Source: Chloranthus sessilifolius
Taxonomy: Eukaryota; Streptophyta; Magnoliopsida; Chloranthales; Chloranthaceae
NCBI GenBank assembly: GCA_021018995.1
Contig: CM037586.1
Location: forward strand, 154,368,060 to 154,432,059
Direction: 5' to 3'
DNA length: 64,000 nucleotides
Part shown: positions 55,104 to 64,000 of the stretch, piece by piece
Layout: each line of letters starts with the position of its first letter
Numbering within the stretch: the first letter of the stretch is position 1
Translations under genes and position numbers: made by a program
Notes under the pieces: model-generated
The model's input: the letters and a program-made list of their open reading frames with translations, nothing else
What the model was told of the DNA's origin: nothing
Databases searched by the model: none

Positions 55104-57345
55104 TGTGACGACCCAGCTTTTCCAATCCCTAAGGTATAGGAAAGGTCGGTTCATCAACTTATTGATTTCTCAATAAGCCGTAGCAAACAGAAGCCGGCAA
55201 TATAACAAGGATTAAAAGACAGAGGCAAAGCATAGTGTAAGTAAAGACAAAAGCTTTAACAATAAAAAATATATCACTCCGAGGAACCAGGAAGAACCAA
55301 CGGTGATGGCCAATCCAACACCTAAAATAGTGGTTCCTAATAATGGTTTCTCGTGTGATATCAAAAGGACAAAACAAAGGCCTAAAGCCAAATATTCAAA
55401 GAATATTCTAACAAAAGTACTAAAAAGAAATCGAGAATCAAGGGAAAAACTCCTCTGCAGGTGTATCCAATTCCTCCTCAGGAATGTAATCGGAGTCCTC
55501 CAGATCCTCTGATCCTAGGTCAGTCTCAGTACTTGTGACGTATAGTCGAGGGTGGGCTAACAACAAAGCCTAATAGAGGAAGCATGTCTATTTGCATTTC
55601 ATTATAAGTCAAGGTTTTCAAAGACATAAATCGGATAAAAAATAGTTTTCAAAAGATGCCTTGCAAACTAAATCTCCAGTTCTAATCATAAGTCAAAACT
55701 AAAAATATTCATCTGATATGTTCAAAATCTTCTGATTTAGCATGCTTCTTGTCTTAAAATTATAACTTAATTTGATCTCCCAAATTACATATAGCATGAG
55801 AGCAGATTACGTGACCGATGGGAAACCCTATTGACCATCGTCGTTCATGAACCCATTTTCTAAATAGCAACAAGCCCCTACGCTATGAGGGAAACTTGCG
55901 CCAAAACAAACACCGTCCACACGGTTGGTAGAATCTAGGGTTTCGTTTGTATGTACCTCAAATCGAATGCAAATGCTAACTTATAGAAAAGGTTATATTC
56001 ATAACATATTTACTGATTTTTCGGAGTTTTGATTCGAAGTTCACATTAAAAAATAACTGAGGTTCAAATTTCACAGTTCTTAGTCATAACAAGTTTTCAA
56101 ATTTCTGATTTGTATCATAATTCCAGGTCTTATTCATGCTGTGTTCAAACAATTGTTCTAAAAAATTATGCTCCTTTTCAAAACAGTCAAAACAGTCCAT
56201 ACTTATAATAGAATGCAAATAAGCGTAGGGTTCCCCTACCTCAACAAAGACGGTCCTAAAACAAGCAAAGGTAGTCCTCACAAAGGACTCTCAAATTCAA
56301 AACCTATAAAAATTAACACTCTCAGTGTTAATATAGGACCAAAAGTCAAACCAAAGGCTTGCCTATAAAAATTTTAACCAAAAATTCAAAGGACAGAAAC
56401 AGAGCAAAAATCGACCCTCGAATTTGAATTCGATGGTCGATTTCAAATTCGACTCTCGAATTTCAAAAATTGCATCAGGCTTGAAAATCAGAAAATTGAC
56501 CCTCGATTTTCAATTCGATGGTTGAATTCCAAATTCGATCCTCGAATTTCAAAAACTGCATCAGGCCTTAAAAATCAAATTTCGACCCTCGAATTTGTTC
56601 AGTTCTGTCTTTGTTAAATTTTGAATCTTAGGACCCTTTTCATCCTTCAACCACAACTTGTTTATCTATTTAAAATACACCATTTTTCTACTCTAACCAA
56701 AATATAAATTTCAAATAACACAAGGAGGTTTAAAAGCCTACCTCTTTGACGTTCAATCCCTTGATCCCGTTGCACCAAATCACGCACCGGAACCAAGCAT
56801 GAAGGCTTAATTAGACCAGAGCCTCCTAATCAGTTCACTTAAACCTTTCTCTAGTGCACAAATTAGATCCAGACAAAGACATCCTCTCCCCTATCCTTCT
56901 CTTCCAATAGCTCAAACCGATCAGAATTCAAATATTAGTCTAATCAATGGTTGAGATGGGGAGAGGAATTTACTAACTTCCTAGATCTAGGATCAAGATG
57001 AGCAAGACTTGTAAGTTTCTAAAATCCAACGAGAGAGAGAGAAGTTACACTTCTCTTTCAAACTCTCTCTTATAATATAAAAACAAAGCTAAACAAATAT
57101 CTAGATTTTTCTAAATACAACTTATCCACTTAACTTGCAAAAGTTTTTGATGCTAAACACAAACACCCACCTTATAGCGTATGTCAACGCATAAAAGACT
57201 TCCACAAGTCCCGAGACAAAAACCTTTGGTCAATATTCCCTTCATAACCTTAACTATCCAAAAATCTAAAAAATTTTCATAATAATTTTTGGACACGCTT
57301 ACCGAGGTAAACGAAAAATAGGGCAAAAATATCAGGGATATTACA
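55104..57345 (-). repeat. 3' LTR of the non-autonomous LTR element (2242 bp)
   Basis: On + it runs from TGTGACGACCC to GGGATATTACA. On - it starts TGTAATATCCC behind the tract CTAAGGAGGGGAGAA. It contains a palindrome-rich patch at 56415-56600 made of variants of TCGAATTTGAATTCGA. No coding region was recognised. Confidence 0.8.
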
Positions 57346-57360
57346 TTCTCCCCTCCTTAG
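57346..57360 (-). promoter_or_regulatory. Polypurine tract (-)
   Basis: TTCTCCCCTCCTTAG on + is CTAAGGAGGGGAGAA on -, directly before the LTR start. It is nearly the same as the Tekay tract at 22755-22769. Confidence 0.88.
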
Positions 57361-57961
57361 AAATTTTCGTGCTCGAAAATATAATGCAACACACATCATA
57401 AAACGAAACAAAATGAATAAGAAAACATGGGTCATCGTGTGCTGGTCTCGCAGGGCACGCAAGTCAAGGGATGGGATCCGTAGTAACCTGGATGTACTGC
57501 ATGTGGCACCCGAAGAGCCATAATGGATTGCATCCGTACATGGATGCCTACACCCCAAGTGTCACGTGCCGGGAGACCGTCTCACAGTGACTCATGAAAA
57601 CAACCAAGATAACACTATCCCACCATAGCAAAAGAGAAACAGAATGAGAGTACATGTCCACATAACAAAATCCAAAATTGCAAAAACAAAGCCAAAGATA
57701 ATTATGAGCTAGATGTAAAATAAACCACATATAAAAAAAAATAGCAGGGTCCATAGCAAAATATACAAGACAAAACAAAACAAAACTAAGTAGCAGGTCA
57801 AAAGTCCAAAACAAGAATATAAAAGAGATAACAAAAAGTAGGACCACCAGGTCCTAAGATAATCCATGCATGAAATATAAATACATGCCCCAAAAGATAA
57901 ACAAATATAACAGCCCAAAGCTGAACTAAAGCTCTCTCACAGCAGTTGGATCAGCCTGATC
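57361..57961 (-). other. Non-coding internal region of the LARD-like element
   Basis: No chromodomain, integrase or other pol block is found here, although a Tekay element would have them in this place. The sequence is A-rich on +. Confidence 0.55.
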
Positions 57962-58537
57962 CTAGTCACCATCCCCATCATCATCAGCGCCATCATCCGC
58001 ACCAACAACACCCTCATCGGTATGCATGCTAAGACCTACTCCGGATGTCGAAGGGTGGTGAACGGAGGCTCGGATGTCAGCCATGTACGTGTTATAATCT
58101 GTGGGGAATGCATGCTGCATGAGGTACGTCAGAGCCCCGCTATGTATCTGCAACTCATGGCTCATAGAGCTGGTATGCTGTGCGAGCTCATGGATCTGCT
58201 GGCTCACAGCAGTCATCTGACATGTGAACTCTGAGAGCGTGAGTATGCCACTCTGTGGGGGCTGAGCGGGTGCAGAAGTAGCAGTCTTTGGGGCAACATG
58301 CGTCGGATCCTCGTCCTCATCTTCCTCATCGGGAACTACCACGTCCTTGGGAGCCTTAACCAGTCGATTGTAGGTCTGACCCCAATTAACTAGTTTATAC
58401 AGTTTGAGACCATCCATAGACTTCAGCTCAGTAGGGGCAATGTCATATGCTGGGCCCGCTTGATAAATCTCAATCATGATAGAAATCAAACGAGCATAAG
58501 GAATGCCCTTTTTTGGCTTCTTGACTTGCTTCCCCAA
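57962..58537 (-). CDS. Unknown 191-aa protein of the non-autonomous LTR element
   Basis: The frame is open from a TTG near 58537 to a stop at 57962. The N-terminal part is basic (GKQVKKPKKGIPYARLISIM) and is followed by a motif-free hydrophobic patch and an acidic stretch (VVPDEEDEDEDPTHV). Next come a Gln/Ser/His-rich helix that could form a coiled coil (TAVSQQIHELAQHTSSMSHE) and an acidic tail (DDGADDDGDGD). Its start resembles the 'putative plant transposon protein' family, but I rate that as weak. No enzyme motif is visible. The true start may lie further right, beyond the Athila insertion. Confidence 0.45.
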   Translation of the reverse strand: MGKQVKKPKKGIPYARLISIMIEIYQAGPAYDIAPTELKSMDGLKLYKLVNWGQTYNRLVKAPKDVVVPDEEDEDEDPTHVAPKTATSAPAQPPQSGILTLSEFTCQMTAVSQQIHELAQHTSSMSHELQIHSGALTYLMQHAFPTDYNTYMADIRASVHHPSTSGVGLSMHTDEGVVGADDGADDDGDGD

Positions 58538-59126
58538 TTTTCTCCCGAGCCTTAATAATTCCCTTTAAAATAATTTCAAGGGCATGATGAGTAGTGAAAT
58601 ATGATGATATTTCACCCCTAAATACCTACATTTAGCTATCCGATGAAGGCTATCTGATGAGAATTACTAAGTGTTTCAGGTAAATACAATCAAAGTGCAT
58701 AAAACGGCCCAAGAATTCCGAAAATAATGTCAAAACCCTGTAACCTTGGGTCATCGAGAACTTGGTGCGACTTCCAGCTCAATTTGGACCTTCAAGACGT
58801 CAGATTCATGAAATGGACAAAACACAAAAGTTGTAGAACTTTCTGTCAGCTTTCCAACGCCACAAGAATCATATCCATTTGAGTTCGGAGTAGAATGATA
58901 TGGCCTAAATACAGAGGCAGTGTCTGATGCAAAAGTGGGTTGGAATTCACGAAAATCTGGGAAGGTCGATTAATCGACCTTACACTCGATTAATCGAGTA
59001 AGAGAATTCTATTTGAGACGGAACTGACTCCTATTGCAGATTTTTAGGAGGGTCGATGCATCGACCCCCCAGAGTCGATTAATCGACCCAGACTTTTCGA
59101 GCCAGGGAACCTACACAACTAGCATA

Positions 59127-59136
59127 CTATTTAAAG
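59127..59136 (+). promoter_or_regulatory. TATA-like element of the Athila LTR
   Basis: CTATTTAAAG is followed ~30 bp later by GGAGAGCTAGATTAGGG, a plausible start region. It lies 41 bp after the last TCGATTAATCGA palindrome. Confidence 0.5.
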
Positions 59137-59589
59137 CCAAATCAATAACTCGGAGGAGAGCTAGATTAGGGATGAGAGATTAGATTTTTTATTTTTCATA
59201 GACAGAGAGATAGAGAAGTTTTTTTTTATTCTTTTTGAGAGCTTTTGTTCCTTTGATCTTTTCAGCATTCCTTTCTTCAATTTATTATTTTTGTTCAGTT
59301 GATTCCTAATTTAAATTTAAAGATTAATAAGAGTATTGTTAATTTCATTTCTGAGGATTATCGTACTTGTGGATCAAATAATTTCTATTGAAGGTTGAGG
59401 TATTTTTAATTAATTAAATTGATGTTATTTTTCCGTATTTAATTATATCATTTAATTACAGCATGTGTGGCTAATTTCTTAGGGATGAGGATCTAATGAT
59501 TTTCATCTGAGGGATGTATTTCTAATAATATGAATCTAGGATTAAAATATGAGATCTTATTTTATGGTTATTATGTTATCACGAACGGA

Positions 59590-59945
59590 TGAAATCCCCG
59601 CCACTAATATGGGATCAAGTGTGTCGAGCCATGCCCTGGATCTCAAATTTGTGACGGTAATTTTACTCCAGTCATTATTATATGGTCTTTTTGCTTTCAT
59701 CATGTGGATCTACTTACGATTATGATCCGGGATCGAGTGTGCCGAGCCATGCCCTGGATCTTGGATCTGTAATGGTAATTTTATCTTAATTACTCCATAA
59801 TCTGAAATCAAGTGTGCTGAGCCATGCCCTTGTTCTCAGATCTATGGTGATATTCTTGTTGGAAATTTTACCCACTTTGGGGATGATTTTTATTCTAAAT
59901 CTAAGATCAAGTGTGTCGAGCCATGCCCTTGATCCCAGATCTATA
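59590..59945. repeat. Four degenerate repeats around GAGCCATGCCC
   Basis: GAGCCATGCCC occurs at 59626, 59744, 59819 and 59918. Each is preceded by GATCAAGTGTG/GATCGAGTGTG or a close form and followed by GGATCT-like text. Spacing is irregular (118, 75, 99). Confidence 0.8.
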
Positions 59946-60374
59946 TATGGAAATCATCTCTGAAATTAAGTCCTGATTGCAGGGATGCAACGTGGAACCT
60001 ATCCGTGTTTTGACTATTTATCTTCCATAAAAGATGTTTGTTTTCAATGATATATCTCATAGTTTAATCCTTAGATTTGTATTACGGGAAGAACAAACCA
60101 AAGATGGGAGGATTTAATATCTTCATCTTTACCTTTACTTTTGAATTATCAATTAAGTTTTAGTTTGTAGTCAGTAATTACCATCTCATAAAACCGCTTA
60201 AATAGTAATATTGGTAGGGTACTGTTAAATCTTGCTAGATTTCTTAAATTCCTGTCTCATCTTTTTAGATCTTCCAAAATAGTCCTTGTGGGAACGATCT
60301 CGTACTCCCACTATATACAATTTGATTCGTGCGCTTGCGAGTAAAACATCACAATTAAAATCACATCAAGTTTT

Positions 60375-60392
60375 TGGCGCCGTTGTCGGGGA
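60375..60392 (+). promoter_or_regulatory. Primer-binding site of the Athila element
   Basis: TGGCGCCGTTGTCGGGGA matches, with one change, the TGGCGCCGTTGCCGGGGA site typical of Athila elements (tRNA-Asp type). Confidence 0.88.
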
Positions 60393-60749
60393 CTAAATTA
60401 AGAAAATCTGAATTTTTGGAAAATAGACAGTTAATTTTGGGAATTTTCGTGGATTAAAACAGTTTCTCTGCACAAAAAAAAAAAAAAATTCTGTCATTTG
60501 TCGATTAATCGAGTATACTACTCGATTAATCGACTCTGTCTCGATCGATCGAGATTCCTACTTGATCAATTGAGATTCAAAAAAAAAAAAAAAAATTTTG
60601 AAAAAAAAAATTAAAAAAAAATAAAAATAAAAATAAAAATAAAAATTCAAAAATTTCAATTTTAAAATTTGAAATTTGAAAAAAAAAAATAATAATAAAT
60701 TTTCCTTAAGGTTTTCCTGCCTAAAACCTCTACTCTGTGCGTCATTTGC
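60393..60749 (+). other. Athila leader
   Basis: Contains two TCGATTAATCGA palindromes and one TCGATCGATCGA (60501-60552), followed by a long A-rich low-complexity stretch (60578-60700). No coding region was seen. Confidence 0.7.
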
Positions 60750-62420
60750 ATGCACACTAGATCTTCTAAAGAAAGAACTTTAGAGCCTTTAAATTCTGAG
60801 ATCGAACGTGCTTGTCAGTCAAATCGTAAGGACACTAGGTCAAGGCAGAAATTCTCTAGTGAATCATCCACTGAAGTCGATATGACTGATAACATGAATG
60901 GACAACTCGAACAAGAGGAAGAACCAACATTGAGAGAACTGTTTTCTCCAACAACTACAAATACCCCATCATGCATTATATACCCCGCCACACCTGGCGG
61001 CTGGTTTGAAATTAGTACAAATGTCATCCAAATCCTTCCAATCTTTCATGGCATGGAGAGAGAAGATCCATACCAGCACGTTAAAGACGCCGTCGAAGTT
61101 TGCTTATCTGTTTACCAAGATTTCAGCGAAGAATCTGTTATGCTACGCTTGTTTCCTTTCTCTATAAAGGATAAAGCAAAAGCTTGGTTAAATTCTCTAC
61201 CATCGGGATCTATAACCACCTGGGATCAGATGGTCAAAAAGTTTCTGTCAAAGTTCTTCCCTCTGGCGAAGACGAATGTCCTCAGACGTGAAATTACGGA
61301 TTTCACGCAAGAGGAAGATGAGAGATTATATAAAGCTTGGGATAGATTCATGGATCTCTTACTCAAATGTCCACACTATGGATACTCAAAGTGGAGATTG
61401 GTTCAGTGTTTCTACAATGGACTGAGTCAACCAAATAGACATCTGGTGGAGTCAATGAATGGCGGAGAATTCCTGAGCCTCAAGGAAACTAAATCTTATG
61501 CTTTCCTAGAAAAGCTGACTGAGGATTCTCAGTACTGGGATTTCACAAAGATTCGAGGACAACCAGTCAAAGCTCGTGATCAAGCTGAAAGTTCAACCAA
61601 GAAGGGAGGACTATACGTAGTAAAGGATTCCCCAGATCTGATGGCTAAAATTAATTTTCTCACTCAACAAGTGGAGGAATTGAAATTAAAGAAGAATGTG
61701 CATATGGTAAATACACAACCTGAGCCATGTTCAATTTGTGCAAGTCCAATGCATATAGTAGATGATTGTCCTTCAATGCAGAACTACCATGAAGACACAT
61801 CTGAATAGCTAAATGTTGTGAATAACTATGGGTGGAATCAAGGAAACGTTTTTAATGAGAATAATCCAAATAGTTGGAGAAGCCACTTAAGTTTCTCATG
61901 GAAACAAGATAATCAAAGAATACAGCCCAAGAAACAGGGGACAAACTTTTATCCCCAACAAAATTTAAACCAAAGACCGCAACAAAACTACGGTCAAGGG
62001 CAATTTCAACATCAAGGGTTCAATAATCCAAATCAATTTCAATACAATCAAAATCAGGTTGGGCAGCCACGGCAATTGAACCAGAATTTTCAGTTTGCAC
62101 AACCAATGGGAGGTTATTAAAACCAACCACAACAAAATTTTGTGTCAACATTTCCACCACCTGGATTTAACAATCCGCTGGGAAATGCTACCCAACGTCC
62201 TCCTACACAAACTCCTTCTACTAAGGACTTGTTGAAACTTATCCATTCTCACACATCCTCAATCTCTAAAATAGAGACCCAAATTGGGCAATTGGCAACT
62301 TTTCTCTGTGAAAGAGAAAAAGGATCGTTTCCTAGCCAACCAGTTCCTAACCCAAGGGGTCAGATGGTTGTTGAACAAATACCAACTTTAACACAAGATG
62401 ATGATCAACAATAAATTCGG
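60750..62420 (+). pseudogene. gag: Athila gag
   Basis: A Retrotrans_gag domain spans about 61030-61560: FHGMEREDPYQHVKD, LFPFSIKDKAKAWLNSLP, TTWDQMVKKFLSKFFP and CFYNGLSQPNRHLVE. A CCHC knuckle (CSICASPMHIVDDC) is at ~61730-61772. A Gln/Asn-rich stretch (NPNQFQYNQNQVGQPRQ) and a helix with LLKLIHSHTSSISKIETQIGQ follow. In the family it forms the capsid. The element as a whole is broken. Confidence 0.9.
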
Positions 62421-62489
62421 GCGATCACAATGTTGAGATCTGGAAAGCAGGTTGATAACAAAGTAGTGTTGCCAGAGGAGGAGGAAAAG

Positions 62490-63230
62490 TCTAATGGAGA
62501 GAAGAAAGTTAAAGAGAGAAAAGAAATTGAAGAAAAAGTATAAGCAAAAGAGTGAACAGAAGAAAAGTTTTGTTCCTAAAGCACCGTATCCGCAAAGATT
62601 GATGACACCACGAAAAAATTGCGATGTGAAAGGAATAAATGAGATTTTCAAGCAATCAAAATTTAATATTCCCTTCCTGGATGCCATCCGCCAAGTGTCT
62701 GCTTATGCAAAATTGTTGAAGGAATTGGTCACAATCAAAAGAAAGACCAATATTCCGAAAAAGGCTTTCCTAGCCGAGCAAGTTAGTTCAGTGTTGCAAG
62801 CAATGCTCCCAATTAAATACAAGGACCCAGGTTGTCCTACAATCTCAATCATCATCGACGATAACCGTATTGATCAAGCCCTTTTGGATTTAGGAGCAAG
62901 TGTCAACTTGTTGCCTTACTCTGTTTACAAGGAGCTCGAATTGGGAGAGATTAAGACCACTGCAATGACTCTCTAGTTAGCTGATCGGTCCGTAAAGATC
63001 CCTCGTGGGATTGTGGAAGATGTCCTCATCAAGGTGGATTCTTTCTACTTTCCTGTAGATTTTATTGTTTTGGACACTGAACCGACACCAAAGTTGAAGA
63101 ATAACATTCTGATGATTCTAGGAAGACCTTTCCTAGCTACCTCCAATGCGCTGATCAATTGTCGAAACGGGATCATGAATCTGTCATTCAAGAATATAAC
63201 AGTGGAACTCAACATCTTTAATATTGCCAA
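62490..63230 (+). pseudogene. Athila aspartic protease region
   Basis: ALLDLGASVNLLPYSVYKEL (family active site D-x-G-A-S-x-N) begins near 62880, and ILGRPFLATSNALINCRNG follows near 63115. A Lys-rich part and FNIPFLDAIRQVSAYAKLLK lie before it. In the family it cleaves Gag-Pol. It is part of a broken gag-pol. Confidence 0.85.
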
Positions 63231-64000
63231 GCAACCCATGGAGGATGATGAACATGCGCAAGCATACATACTCGATGAAATCGTAGAAGAAATATTTCAT
63301 GCATTTGAAATTGAAGATCCTTTAGCAGTGTGTCTTGTGCATTTTGGAGAAAATTTTGATGTGGATCGGTTGATCCAAGAAGTGAATCACATGTTGGACT
63401 CCACACTGCTTCTGGGAGAAGAAAAGAAAATAGATTTTGGAGCTCCAATTGAATTAATTATGAAAAAGCTGAAAGAGGAGGAGAAAGTGTCCTTAGAACT
63501 TAAACCTCTTCTGAAAAATCTTAAGTATGCCTACCTAGGGGAGAATGAAACTCAACCCGTCATAATCTCATCAAAATTGGATGCGAATCAGGAAGGCCAA
63601 CTCATGAATGTGCTCAAAGATCATAAAAGTGCCATCGGATGGTCGATAAAAGATATCAAAGGCATTAGTCCGATGGTGTGTATGCACCAAATCCATTTGG
63701 AAGACAATGCTAAGCCTTCTAGAGAACCACAGAGGAGACTGAACCCTATAATGCAAGATGTGATCCGAAATGAGGTAATAAAACTTTTAGATGCTGGAAT
63801 CATATATCCCATCTCTGACAGTAAATGGGTTAGCCCCACACAAGTGGTCCCTAAGAAGTCGGAAGTCACAGTGGTGAAGAATGAGGAAAACGAACTGATT
63901 CCTATAAAAATTTAAACAGGTTGGAGAGTGTGTATCGATTATCGAAAGTTAAATTTGATGACGAGAAAAGATCACTTTCCACTTCCGTTTATCGATCAGA
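63231..64000 (+). pseudogene. pol: Athila RT, N-terminal part
   Basis: GQLMNVLKDHKSAIGWSIKD leads into CMHQIHLEDNAKPSREPQRR, LLDAGIIYPISDSKWVSPTQ and a WRVCIDYRKLN-type block near 63925-63955. The window ends before the Y-x-D-D block. Confidence 0.88.

Larger units (their letters stand above)
55104..58584 (-). mobile_element. Non-autonomous LTR retrotransposon (LARD-like), right part cut off
   Basis: A 2242-bp LTR with TGTAA...TCACA ends (read on -) is followed by a polypurine tract in the - orientation, but instead of pol there is non-coding sequence and one small ORF. Tekay-type elements have very similar LTR starts and purine tracts, so it may be a non-autonomous partner of them. The 5' LTR and the rest lie beyond the Athila insertion at 58585. 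Confidence 0.72.
58585..60368 (+). repeat. 5' LTR of the Athila element (1784 bp)
   Basis: It starts TGATGAG and ends CACATCA, an inverted TGATG/CATCA pair, directly before the PBS. It contains a TATA-like CTATTTAAAG at 59127-59136, three copies of TCGATTAATCGA upstream of it, and four degenerate repeats around GAGCCATGCCC (59626-59928). Confidence 0.88.
58585..64000 (+). mobile_element. Athila-lineage Ty3/gypsy element, runs off the window
   Basis: Complete 5' LTR, PBS, leader, gag with CCHC knuckle, Gln/Asn-rich stretch, aspartic protease and start of RT follow in order. The spellings IIYPISDSKWVSPTQVVPKK and the PBS type are those of Athila. It inserted into the - strand LARD-like element. 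The visible part has about four breaks and looks younger than the Athila fragment at 15-19 kb. Confidence 0.93.

Noticed and set aside
57346-58537. Tekay pol on the - strand behind the Tekay-like purine tract
   Set aside because: No chromodomain, integrase or RT blocks are readable in any - strand frame, so the element is treated as non-autonomous.
60558-60755. Phe/Lys-rich - strand frame
   Set aside because: Translation of the A-rich leader stretch of the Athila element.

Overview
The window is repeat-dense, AT-rich nuclear DNA of a flowering plant. Every coding domain recognised belongs to a plant mobile element: Ty3/gypsy Tat, Athila and Tekay (chromovirus) lineages, Ty1/copia, RTE- and L1-type LINEs, hAT and Mutator DNA transposons. 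No host protein gene, rRNA or tRNA gene could be supported. I cannot name the species.

Layout. 1-15270: a Tat-lineage Ty3/gypsy element on +, entered inside its 5' LTR, with decayed gag-pol and a very long (about 5.4 kb) 3' LTR. It carries four separate tandem arrays: a 163-bp unit x7, a palindromic ~30-bp unit in roughly 80-90 copies, an ~810-bp promoter duplication, and a 110-bp unit x5. 15271-19190: an Athila-lineage fragment on the - strand, apparently the target of the Tat insertion. 19200-19780: copia LTR/PBS debris. 19780-24633: a Tekay chromovirus on +, lacking its 5' part, with chromodomain and a 1.86 kb 3' LTR that abuts a - strand copia element inside its RT region. 24634-28850: that copia (-), with a perfect initiator-Met PBS and a SINE in its leader. 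28862-32140: a second copia (+), itself carrying a small repeat insertion and an antisense SINE piece.

32140-47400 is gene-free DNA with small elements: two LINE relics, a TIR MITE, two hAT-like non-autonomous elements (one with a perfect 8-bp target duplication), a TRIM-like remnant, three members of a fold-back MITE family, a shared ~300-bp repeat family, and microsatellites.

47.5-55.1 kb is a Mutator-like element: a MuDR-type transposase (MuDR domain, MULE core, SWIM-like finger, CCHC knuckle) with at least three in-frame stops. It is bracketed by two tandem arrays (144-bp x6 and ~128-bp x10) and followed by a DUF1985-like second gene. This MULE is cut at 55104 by a non-autonomous LTR element on the - strand (LTR 55104-57345, one 191-aa ORF), which is cut at 58585 by an Athila element on + (5' LTR 58585-60368, PBS, gag, protease, start of RT) that runs off the window.

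The window is thus a nested record of at least four rounds of insertion. The least expected signals are the array-packed Tat LTR with a duplicated promoter, the paired arrays of the MULE, and five exact copies of a 12-bp palindrome in the Athila LTR and leader.
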